A stretch of 10,766 nucleotides of DNA. Origin: a bacterium (GTDB taxonomy: Bacteria > Planctomycetota > J058 > JAJDCP01). The translations under genes and the position numbers were made by a program. The stretch lies in NCBI GenBank assembly GCA_030428695.1, contig JAUIEM010000353.1:1-10766 (forward strand), written 5' to 3'. The notes beneath the pieces were generated by a model that saw nothing but the letters and a program-made list of their open reading frames with translations, had not been told where the DNA came from and searched no databases. Position 1 is the stretch's first letter. The number at the start of each line of letters is the position of its first letter. This document shows, piece after piece, positions 1-7,056 of this stretch.

Positions 1-2289
1 GGCAGCACCCGGCTGATCCCGGTGCTGCATGAGGGCGAGCTGCGGATCGCGATCGACCCCGGCCTCGGCCGCGACCACCTGCCCTTCTTCACCGTCCAGA
101 ACCTCGAGCCGCCCCCGCTGCGCCCCGCGCTCCTCCGCCTCCGCGCCGACAGCCTCGTGCTCGAGCCCTGGCCGGAGCCGCTCGCGGAGCGCGAGGTCCT
201 GGCCGGCCACGCCCAGCCCGGGCCCTTCGCCGATGGCGAGCTCCTCGTGCTGCGCGACGCCCGCCGCAGCCACTGGCGGATGGGCGGCCAGGTGGTCACC
301 CTGCCCCGGCACATCGGGCAGCTCGGCCCGCGCTGGTGCCGCTACGCCAACCTCTACCGGCGCGCGGACGCCGACGATCTCGCGGTGCTCGCGGCCCGGC
401 CCCCGGCGGTCCCGCTGCCCCGTCAGGACCAGAGCGAGATCCTGACCCTGGTGCGCTTCCTGCTCGACTTCGGGCTGCCCTCCGAGGCGGCGCGGGTGGC
501 GACGGAGGCCCTGGCCGCGGGGGTCCCGGCCCGCGACGTCGGCGAGGAGCTCGCGCGCCTGGTGCTCGCCGGGCTGACCGCGGCCGGCGCGCCGCGGCCG
601 CTGCTCGCCCACCTCCGCTCCTGCGCGCCGAACCCCCGCCTCGTCGCCGGGTTGGAGTCCGCCGTGCGGGAGCTCGCCTGGGCAGGGACGGCGATCGAGC
701 AGCTCGCGACGGTCGTCTCCCGCTGGGCGAAGGCCGCCGCCCTGGAAGCCGGGCAGCGCGCCGCGTTGGCCGGGCTGCACGAGGCGTGGTCTCCGCTGTG
801 CGCGGACCGGCCGGCGGTCGACTGGCAGGGCCCGATCGTCAGCGCTGGCGACGGCGAGCTCCCCGCGCACCTGCTCGCGGGGCATCCCCTGACCGCGGCG
901 CGGAGCGGGTCGGGCTTCTCGTTCATCAACCGCCGCTTCCCGCCGATGTTGAGCTTCGAGGAAGAGGCCCCGCGCGCCGCTCCGCCCCTCGGCTGCTTCG
1001 GCATCCCGGTGCGCTTCGGGGGCGGGCCCTGGCGGGTGAGCTTCGACCTGCTGCCGCGCTGCCTCGACTGGTCGGCGGGCATCTCCGTCGGGCTGCTCCC
1101 CTTCGAGCAGCTCGTGCGCGGCAGCGACCTCGGCATGACCGGCGCGCGCCTGCACTGTCACGGGGCGAACGACTTCGACGCGGTCACCCTGTTCGCGCTC
1201 GACCGCGAGCGCAAGATCGGCCGCGCCGCGGACCTCGACCCGTTGCTCGGGCGCTGGCTGCGGATCAGCGTCGAGGGGTTGCCGGACGAGGGGATCCTGC
1301 GCGTCGTGGTCGCCGACCGGGAGCGGCGCGAGGTCGTCGCGGCCTTCTCCGCCCGGACGCGGGGCCCGCTGCGGGCCGGCTCCTACCTGCTCGGCATCGG
1401 AGGCAGCGACAGCACCTTCTGGGCCGACGGCGAGCTCGGCCGCGTCACCGCCTGGGGAGACTTCACGCCGCTCGACGGGGGGGACTTCTGGCTGCGCTCC
1501 CTGTACGAGGCGCGGCCGACGCTCGCCGCGATCAGCGCCGGCGTGCGCGACTCCGGGGACGCCGCCTGGTCGGCGCTGGCCCGGCGATGCGCGGAGCTCG
1601 AGGCCGACGTCCGGGATCCGCAGCTCCTGAACGCGCTGCACCACTCCCTCGCCACCTACACCCTCCAGGCCGCCTGGCTGGCGGCGGACGGCGACGCGGA
1701 GGCCTTCGTCGCCGCGACCGGAGCGCTCGACGCGCGGCACACCGGGCTGCTTGTCCAGTGGCTGCTGTTCCGGCCCGGCCCGACGAGCACCCCGGAGCTG
1801 TGGCGCGCGGCCGGGACGCTCTGCGAGCGCTGGCTGACCCCGGGCTGGAGCGACGAGGACCGCACCCGGCGCCTGATCGACCACATCCAGACGCTCGAGC
1901 TCGACCCGAGCGACGTGCTCGCCGCGACGGCCCTGCGCGAGCGCGGGGCCGTCCCCGCGCGCCTCGAGCGGGAGCTGCTGGCTGCGCTGATCATCCGCGC
2001 GCGGTCGGACTTCGCGGCCGCGCTGGCGGTGCGGCTGCTCACCCTGCACCGCAGCCTGCCCGACCTCGAGGACGCGCCGATTCCGCGCGCCGTCGCGCTC
2101 TGGATCCTGCACCGGCGGGCGGAAGGGATCGCCGCCCTCGACGGCGTCGCGGTGCCCCCGATCTTGCAGCGGCGCCTGGACGATCAGCGCGCGCTGCTCG
2201 AGGAGCGCGCCGCCTCGTTGGAACGTGAACGCGCGTCGGCGGCGGACCGCGGCGTGCTCTTTCCCCTGCTCCCGGACGAAGACCTGTAG
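1..2289 (+). CDS. Large helical-repeat protein with a central concanavalin-like domain, 5' end missing
   Basis: The reading frame is open from the first base, so the gene very likely begins upstream; a GTG at 22 is possible but has no convincing ribosome site. The 762 visible residues, counted from base 1, fall into blocks. Residues about 8-140 look beta-rich (HEGELRIAIDPG, RWCRYANLYR). Residues about 143-275 are amphipathic helices resembling TPR-type repeats. Residues about 330-485 alternate strands with a WRVSFDLL...ISVGLLP...ADGELGRVTAWG pattern that fits a LamG/concanavalin-type beta-sandwich. The rest, to 762, is helical and ends in a charged Glu/Arg-rich stretch. I see no membrane segment or catalytic motif in the visible part. 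In planctomycetes, helical repeats beside such a sandwich often form the sensory C-terminal half of Ser/Thr kinases, so a kinase domain upstream is plausible but unseen. The next gene starts 18 nt after the stop, suggesting an operon. The coding call is secure; the function is not. Confidence 0.85.
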   Translation, partial: GSTRLIPVLHEGELRIAIDPGLGRDHLPFFTVQNLEPPPLRPALLRLRADSLVLEPWPEPLAEREVLAGHAQPGPFADGELLVLRDARRSHWRMGGQVVTLPRHIGQLGPRWCRYANLYRRADADDLAVLAARPPAVPLPRQDQSEILTLVRFLLDFGLPSEAARVATEALAAGVPARDVGEELARLVLAGLTAAGAPRPLLAHLRSCAPNPRLVAGLESAVRELAWAGTAIEQLATVVSRWAKAAALEAGQRAALAGLHEAWSPLCADRPAVDWQGPIVSAGDGELPAHLLAGHPLTAARSGSGFSFINRRFPPMLSFEEEAPRAAPPLGCFGIPVRFGGGPWRVSFDLLPRCLDWSAGISVGLLPFEQLVRGSDLGMTGARLHCHGANDFDAVTLFALDRERKIGRAADLDPLLGRWLRISVEGLPDEGILRVVVADRERREVVAAFSARTRGPLRAGSYLLGIGGSDSTFWADGELGRVTAWGDFTPLDGGDFWLRSLYEARPTLAAISAGVRDSGDAAWSALARRCAELEADVRDPQLLNALHHSLATYTLQAAWLAADGDAEAFVAATGALDARHTGLLVQWLLFRPGPTSTPELWRAAGTLCERWLTPGWSDEDRTRRLIDHIQTLELDPSDVLAATALRERGAVPARLERELLAALIIRARSDFAAALAVRLLTLHRSLPDLEDAPIPRAVALWILHRRAEGIAALDGVAVPPILQRRLDDQRALLEERAASLERERASAADRGVLFPLLPDEDL

Positions 2290-2297
2290 CCCGCGCT

Positions 2298-2302
2298 GGA
2301 GG
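2298..2302 (+). promoter_or_regulatory. Ribosome binding site choosing the ATG at 2308
   Basis: GGAGG ends 5 nt before ATG 2308, which is normal spacing. It overlaps the alternative in-frame GTG at 2302, which would therefore have no usable ribosome site. This is the reason for preferring the shorter protein. Confidence 0.7.
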
Positions 2303-2307
2303 TGCGC

Positions 2308-3276
2308 ATGCAACTCGACATCCACCCGCTCTCCGACCACAGTCCCCTGGTCTCGGTCTTTGCGCCGGCGCTGGAGGCGGCCCGCCAGCCGCACTCCCCG
2401 GCCTGCCTCGCGGCGACCTTCGGCGAGGCCTTCTGCTTCAGCATGAACCCCGACGGCGGCGCGGTCTGGCAGCGCTCCGGCATCGACTGGGGCTACTATC
2501 TCGGCGCGCTCGGCGAGCTCGGCTGCGAGGTCGAGGTGCTCAGCGGCTCGGTCTCCGGCGCCGACAAGAAGGGCCCCGCGGAGATGGTCGTGCTGATGGA
2601 CACGGCCTGGGAGCGCGCGCGGGCCTCGATCGGTCGCGGCGTGCCCGCGATCGCCTGGACGCCGATGACCGTCGCGCAGCGCGACGCCGGCGTCGGCGCG
2701 CAGATGTGGGGACTGCTCGCCGGCTACGACGACGAGCGCCAGTACACCGTCCACCACCGCAAAGCCGAGCCCTACACGGTCGCCTACGACGGCTTCGGAC
2801 ACTGCGATCCGGTCGAGTGGTTCTGCGTGATGTTGATCGGGGAGCCGCGGGAGGAGGAAGCGGCCGAGCGCCACCGGCGCATCCTCGCCAACGCCCTGCG
2901 CTTCCTGCGCGGCGAGCGCAACGCCGCCGAGGGCGCGCAAGCCTGTGGCTACGCCGCCTTCGAGCTGTGGCTGGCGGCGATCGAGGCCGGCACCGTCGAC
3001 CGCCGGGAGGCGCTGCGTCACACCCGCTTCCTGCGTACCTCGCGGACCTACGCCGTCGAGTACCTGCGCGAGACCGCCCTCGAGATCCTGCCCGGGCCCG
3101 CCCTGCTCGGCGCGGCGGAGGCCTGGGCCGAAGAGGTCGCGCTGGTCACGCGGCTCGAGCACGCCTTCGAGGAGCCGCTGGAGGAGGTCCAGGGCGAGCT
3201 GCGGACCATCCTCAAACAGGCCCTGGAGGCGGAGCGCCGGGCGGGGGATGCGCTGTCGGTGGTCGTGCCGGACTGA
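2308..3276 (+). CDS. BtrH-N/C39-like cysteine-peptidase-fold protein with helical C-terminal domain
   Basis: The product has 322 residues and no signal peptide or membrane segment, so it is probably cytoplasmic. The N-terminal half resembles the C39/BtrH-N type papain-like fold. HSPAC with Cys33 starts a helix (C-L-A-A-T-F-G-E-A-F), as in the nucleophile helix of those families. A VPAIAW strand follows at 112-117, then MWGLLAGYDD at 133-142, matching the usual 'x-GYDD' strand-turn. In classical C39 peptidases a His lies just before that strand; here the place is taken by Trp134-Gly135, so activity may be altered or absent, or His149/His150 may serve instead. The C-terminal part, about 180-322, is helical and includes a G-Y-A-A-F-E-L-W-L-A-A-I-E-A-G segment that I associate with the C-terminal domain of related proteins. 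The family is known for acyl transfer (butirosin BtrH) or peptide cleavage; the actual substrate here cannot be read. It sits 18 nt after the previous gene and is probably co-transcribed. The coding call is strong, the family call moderate. Confidence 0.85.
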   Translation: MQLDIHPLSDHSPLVSVFAPALEAARQPHSPACLAATFGEAFCFSMNPDGGAVWQRSGIDWGYYLGALGELGCEVEVLSGSVSGADKKGPAEMVVLMDTAWERARASIGRGVPAIAWTPMTVAQRDAGVGAQMWGLLAGYDDERQYTVHHRKAEPYTVAYDGFGHCDPVEWFCVMLIGEPREEEAAERHRRILANALRFLRGERNAAEGAQACGYAAFELWLAAIEAGTVDRREALRHTRFLRTSRTYAVEYLRETALEILPGPALLGAAEAWAEEVALVTRLEHAFEEPLEEVQGELRTILKQALEAERRAGDALSVVVPD

Positions 3277-3293
3277 GCCCACCGTCTGCGCGG

Positions 3294-3321
3294 GGCGGGA
3301 GCCGCTGTCCGGCTCCTCGCC
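3294..3321 (+). terminator. GC-rich hairpin in the gap before the kinase gene
   Basis: GGCGGGAGCC (3294-3303) pairs with GGCTCCTCGCC (3311-3321), leaving one bulged T and a 7-nt loop. A second, smaller GGGG/CCCC stem follows at 3324-3335. There is no T run, so this would not be a classical intrinsic terminator. It could stabilise the 3' end of the upstream message or help separate the two units. In such GC-rich DNA some hairpins arise by chance. Confidence 0.35.
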
Positions 3322-3337
3322 AGGGGGCGTGCCCCGC

Positions 3338-3349
3338 CGCTATCATCGA
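3338..3349 (+). promoter_or_regulatory. Putative -10 box upstream of the kinase gene
   Basis: CGCTATCATCG contains TATCAT (3341-3346), one base from TATAAT and conspicuous in DNA this rich in G and C. No convincing -35 box lies 16-18 nt upstream. The box ends 27 nt before the GTG start. The same pattern, CGCTAT(C/G)AT(C/G)G, lies at the identical distance before the gene at 7057, which supports a shared promoter element. This is inference from pattern and position only. Confidence 0.45.
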
Positions 3350-3362
3350 GCCAGGCCCCGCG

Positions 3363-3369
3363 AAGGAAG
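3363..3369 (+). promoter_or_regulatory. Ribosome binding site supporting the GTG start at 3374
   Basis: AAGGAAG lies 4 nt before GTG 3374. The open frame continues upstream through the end of the previous gene, so this site together with the -10-like box at 3341 is what fixes the start here. Confidence 0.6.
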
Positions 3370-3373
3370 CACC

Positions 3374-6300
3374 GTGTCCGTCTCCACCGCACCGTCCGAG
3401 GAATTCGCCGCCCGCTGGTCGACCTGGCTCGGCGAGGATGTCGTGCGCACCGCCCGGCCGCCTCTCGCCAGCCTGAAGCCGAGCTGGGGACCGGGCTCCG
3501 AGCCGGTGTTGGAGGCGGGGGCCGGGCTGGCGGCGGCGGGCTTCGCGCTGATCGAGCCGCTCGGCGAGGGCGGCATGGGGGTCGTGCACCTCGCCCGTGA
3601 GGAGAGCCTGCGCCGCGAGGTCGCGGTCAAGACGCTGCGCGAGGCCGGGGCCCGGCCCCACGCGATGTTCCTCGCGGAGGCCTGGACCCAGGGCCGGCTC
3701 GCGCATCCGAACATCGTGCCGATCCACCGGCTCGACTTCGACGCGAAGGGCGAGCCTTTCCTCGCGATGCCCCTGGTGCGCGGCGAGACCTGGCACGAGG
3801 TCCTGCGCGGCGAGCCCGCGGAGGATCTCCCGCGCCACCTCGGCATCCTGCTCCAGCTCAGCCAGGCGGTCGCCTTCGCCCACAACCACGGCATCGTCCA
3901 CAACGACCTCAAGCCGGCGAACGTGATGCTCGGGGAGTACGGCGAGGTGCTGCTGATGGACTGGGGGCTCGCGGTGTCCTGCTGGGACGCCGCCCCCGCC
4001 GGCCTGCGCCACCGCTCCGCGATCGACTCCCCCTGCGGGACCCCCGGCTACATGGCTCCCGAGCTGGCCCGCGGCGACGGCCCGGCGCTCGGGCCGTGGA
4101 CCGACGTCTACCTGCTCGGGGGCATCCTCTTCCGGCTCCTGTCCGGGCGGGCTCCGCACCTGCGCGAGACCTTCCTGGCGAGCGTGACGGCGGCGACGGT
4201 GGCCGAGCTGCCGGAGCTCGCGGAGGCCTGGCCCGAGGAGCTCCGCGCGCTCTTGCGCGTCAGCCTCGCCAAGGAGCCCGCCGCGCGGCCGGACGTCAAG
4301 ACCTTCGCCGAGGGCATCCGCGGCTTCCTCCAGCACCGCGAGAGCCTCGCGATCAGCGCCGACGCCCGGGCGACGCTGGAGGGCTGTCTGCGGGAAGACG
4401 ACGCCGACCGCGGCCGCTACGACGACTTCGCCGAGGCGGTCGCCGGCTTCGGCAACGCCCTGCGGCTCTGGCCGGGCAACGCCGAGGCCGCCTCCGGCCG
4501 CACGCGGGCGCGGCTCGCCTACGCGCGGGCGGCCCTCGGCGCCGGCGACCTCGGCGTCGCGGAGGGGCAGCTCGCGCGCCTCGAGCGCCCGGAAGATGGG
4601 GAAGCCCTCCGCGCGGAGATCGCCGCCGAGCACGCCCGCCGCCAGCGCCGCGAGCGGGGCAGGCGGCGGCTGCGCGTCGGCCTGATCGCGGCGCTGGCGG
4701 TGATCGTGCTCGGCCTGGGGGGCGCGCTCTTCACCTACGTCCTGGTCAACGCAGAGATGGAGGAGAAGAACGCGCGCATCACCTCCGCGATGCAGCGCGC
4801 CGTCGAGGAGGAGGGCTACGCGCGGCGGCGCGGACAGCTCGCCCGCGACGCCTGGATGACGCTGGTCTCCGAGGTGCGCAGCCAGCTGCTGTTCGACGTG
4901 ATGGACGGGCCCGCGCAGAGCGTCACCCGGGCGCTGCTGCACGAGGCGCGCCGGGGCTTCGAGGCGTTGGCGGAGGCCGACAGGAGGCGCAACCTCGTCG
5001 ACCGGGGCAGCGCCGCGACGCTGATCCAGCTCGCCCACCTCGCCCTCGACCTCGACGGCGACCACGCGGCGGGGCGCGCCCTCGCCGAGCAGGCGGTCGC
5101 CCAGCTCGAGCAGCTGTGTGCGGCGGAGCCCGACGACGTCGAGCTCGTCCACAGCCTGGTCGTCGCGCGGCTGCGGCTCGCCCAGGCGCTGCAGCCCGAG
5201 GCTCCGGAGCAGGCGCGCGAGCTGCTGCGCGCGTCGCTGTCGCTCGCCACGGGTCTGCTCCAGGGGGAGCGGGTTCCCGACGCCTGGTGCAAGACCTTCG
5301 CCGACCTGCACGCGCGGCTCGCGCAGCTCCACCTCGCGTGCGGCGACGTCGACGCGGCCGAGGAGGCGGCGCTGGTCGCCCTCGACAGGGGCGAGCAGCT
5401 GGCGCGGGAGCATCCGGACGTCCTGCGCTTCCGCCTCGACCTGGTCGTCAGCTGGCGGCAGCTCGCCGAGATCAAGCGGCGTCAGGAGAAGTCGGCGGAC
5501 GCCGAGCTCGAGGCCGGCCGGATCGCGGCCGAGGCGGTCGCCGCGGAGTGGCCCGGCCACGCCGAGGTCGCCTACGAGCTGTCGGTCGCGCGGCTGCTCC
5601 ACGGCGACCGGCTGCGCGCGGACGGCGCGGTCGACGAAGCGCTGGCGGCCTACCGGGCGAGCCTGGAGGCGCGACGGGAGCTCGCGGCGCGGGCGCCGGC
5701 CAGCCACTTCGCGCGGACCGTGCTCGCCGAGGCCTGGCTGCGGGTCGGCGGCCTGCTGCGGCAGCTCGGGCGCTTCGACGAGGCGGAGGAGGCCCTCGAC
5801 GCGGCGCTCGCGATCGACCGCGCGCTCGCCGAGGGCGGGGCGGACGAGCGGCGGAACCTCGGGGTCGCGCTGACCGAGCGCGCCGAGCTCGCGCGGGCCC
5901 AGGGCGCCCTCGAGGCCGCGCGCGGCTTCGCCGAGGAGGCGCTGGCCGCGACGGAAGCGGACCCGCGGGCCCGGGCGACGAGCCTGATCCTGCTCGGCGA
6001 GGTGCTGTGCGCCGCCGGCTCGCTGGACGAGGCGCGGGAGATCCTCCACGCGGCACGCGTCGGCGCCGAGGTCCGCGAGCAGAGCCGGGCCTGGGCGGCG
6101 CTGGTCGCGCTCGAGGAGCAGGCCGGGCGGCTGCAGGCGGCGCTCGAGGCGGCGGAGGCGCGCTTCCGCCTGTGCGAGGAGCTGGTGCTCGCGCGCCCGG
6201 AGGGCAGCCGCGAACGCACCGAGCTCGGGCGGGCCCTGCTCGACCTCGGGCGGGTGCGCGAGAAGTCCGGGGACGTCGCCGGGGCCTTCGAGAGCTACGA

Positions 6301-6961
6301 GGCGGGGGAGGTCGTCTTCGCCGAGCTCGCCGCGGCGGCGCCCGGCCGTACCGATCACGCCAGGGCACTGTTCGACAGTCGGACGGGGCGGCTCGGGCTG
6401 CTGGTCGACCAGCTCCCGGCCGCCGAGCTCGAGGCGGACATCGAGGCGCTGCGCGCCCTCGCCGCTACGCTCCCCGCGGCGCCCGAGAGCGAGGACGCCT
6501 ACCGCTACGTGTTGATGGTCCACGCCTTCGGCCTGCGCGAGGCCGGGGAGCCCGCCCGCGCCGACGCGGTCTTCGTCGAGCTGCTCGAGCGGCTGCGGGC
6601 GTACGCGGCGGCGGCTCCGGAGGATCCCGCGCGGCGGCGGGAGCTCAGCGTCGGGCTCAAGCTGCGCGCCGACCTGCTGGTCGAGCGCGTCGAGCTCGAC
6701 GCCGCCCTGCCGCTGCGCGAGGAGGGCCTCGCGCTGCAGCGGTCGCTGGCGGACGCCGCCCCGAGCGTCGAGCGGCTGCACGAGCTCGCGGTCTTCCTCC
6801 GCGACGCCGCCACCCTTGCGCTCGCCCGCGACGATCCGGCCGAGGCGCGCGCGCTGCTCGCCGAGGAACAGTCGCTGTGGGCGGGCCTGCGGACCCACGG
6901 GGCGCCGGTCCCCGACGGGGTCGAGGAGGAGCTGCGCGCTCTTCTGGACGTGCTCGACTGA
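3374..6961 (+). CDS. Membrane-anchored Ser/Thr protein kinase with TPR-like C-terminal region, HND catalytic loop
   Basis: This 1195-residue Hanks-type kinase should phosphorylate Ser/Thr on cytoplasmic proteins. Residues 1-56 are a low-complexity lead. The kinase domain spans about 57-318: glycine loop GEGGMGVV (64-71), VAVK with Lys86, alpha-C Glu102, catalytic loop HNDLKPAN (176-183), metal-binding DWG (196-198) and APE (228-230). DWG for DFG is common in planctomycete kinases; HND makes this a non-RD kinase, with Asp178 and Asn183 kept. Residues about 325-410 form a TPR-like segment often seen after such kinases. An Arg-rich stretch leads into one membrane helix at about 435-458. By the positive-inside rule the kinase is cytoplasmic and the last ~740 residues, largely TPR-like helices, lie outside the inner membrane, fit for protein binding or sensing. 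The frame is open further upstream to 2945, but that would overlap the previous gene. It has its own candidate promoter. Confidence 0.95.
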   Translation: MSVSTAPSEEFAARWSTWLGEDVVRTARPPLASLKPSWGPGSEPVLEAGAGLAAAGFALIEPLGEGGMGVVHLAREESLRREVAVKTLREAGARPHAMFLAEAWTQGRLAHPNIVPIHRLDFDAKGEPFLAMPLVRGETWHEVLRGEPAEDLPRHLGILLQLSQAVAFAHNHGIVHNDLKPANVMLGEYGEVLLMDWGLAVSCWDAAPAGLRHRSAIDSPCGTPGYMAPELARGDGPALGPWTDVYLLGGILFRLLSGRAPHLRETFLASVTAATVAELPELAEAWPEELRALLRVSLAKEPAARPDVKTFAEGIRGFLQHRESLAISADARATLEGCLREDDADRGRYDDFAEAVAGFGNALRLWPGNAEAASGRTRARLAYARAALGAGDLGVAEGQLARLERPEDGEALRAEIAAEHARRQRRERGRRRLRVGLIAALAVIVLGLGGALFTYVLVNAEMEEKNARITSAMQRAVEEEGYARRRGQLARDAWMTLVSEVRSQLLFDVMDGPAQSVTRALLHEARRGFEALAEADRRRNLVDRGSAATLIQLAHLALDLDGDHAAGRALAEQAVAQLEQLCAAEPDDVELVHSLVVARLRLAQALQPEAPEQARELLRASLSLATGLLQGERVPDAWCKTFADLHARLAQLHLACGDVDAAEEAALVALDRGEQLAREHPDVLRFRLDLVVSWRQLAEIKRRQEKSADAELEAGRIAAEAVAAEWPGHAEVAYELSVARLLHGDRLRADGAVDEALAAYRASLEARRELAARAPASHFARTVLAEAWLRVGGLLRQLGRFDEAEEALDAALAIDRALAEGGADERRNLGVALTERAELARAQGALEAARGFAEEALAATEADPRARATSLILLGEVLCAAGSLDEAREILHAARVGAEVREQSRAWAALVALEEQAGRLQAALEAAEARFRLCEELVLARPEGSRERTELGRALLDLGRVREKSGDVAGAFESYEAGEVVFAELAAAAPGRTDHARALFDSRTGRLGLLVDQLPAAELEADIEALRALAATLPAAPESEDAYRYVLMVHAFGLREAGEPARADAVFVELLERLRAYAAAAPEDPARRRELSVGLKLRADLLVERVELDAALPLREEGLALQRSLADAAPSVERLHELAVFLRDAATLALARDDPAEARALLAEEQSLWAGLRTHGAPVPDGVEEELRALLDVLD

Positions 6962-7020
6962 GCTCTCTCCGGGCCCTGAGTCCCTGCGCCCTCCGCATCC
7001 TCGATGGCGGGGCCCTGGCG

Positions 7021-7032
7021 CGCTATGATGGT
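7021..7032 (+). promoter_or_regulatory. Putative -10 box upstream of the acidic-protein gene
   Basis: CGCTATGATGG contains TATGAT (7024-7029). A weak -35-like TCGATG lies at 7001-7006 with a 17-nt spacer (3 of 6 matches to TTGACA). The box ends 27 nt before ATG 7057, exactly the distance seen for the kinase gene. It would start a message for this gene and the overlapping one after it. Confidence 0.5.
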
Positions 7033-7056
7033 CCGGTTCCCCAGCTGAGGCGCAGG

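Noticed and set aside
2945..3373. Extended N-terminus of the kinase gene
   Set aside because: The frame is open, but it would overlap the previous gene for over 300 nt and encodes Arg/Pro/Ser-rich low-complexity sequence. The GTG at 3374 has a ribosome site and a -10-like box in front.
3212..6898. 1228-codon open frame on the - strand
   Set aside because: It is antisense to the kinase gene, whose motifs are unmistakable. Long antisense frames arise from strong third-position G/C bias; the translation is low-complexity and shows no domain.
6971..7017. Repeated GGGCCCTG pair after the kinase stop, possible terminator stem
   Set aside because: GGGCCC is self-complementary and common in such DNA. 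The loop is long and there is no T run, so I do not call a terminator.
7025..7048. Tiny upstream frame MMVRFPS before the acidic-protein gene
   Set aside because: Its ATG lies within the likely -10 box, so it would not be transcribed from that promoter, and it has no ribosome site.
4096..7056. Extended N-terminus of the acidic-protein gene
   Set aside because: This part of the open frame lies inside the kinase gene and reads as Arg/Gly/Ala-rich shadow sequence. The real protein character begins at ATG 7057.
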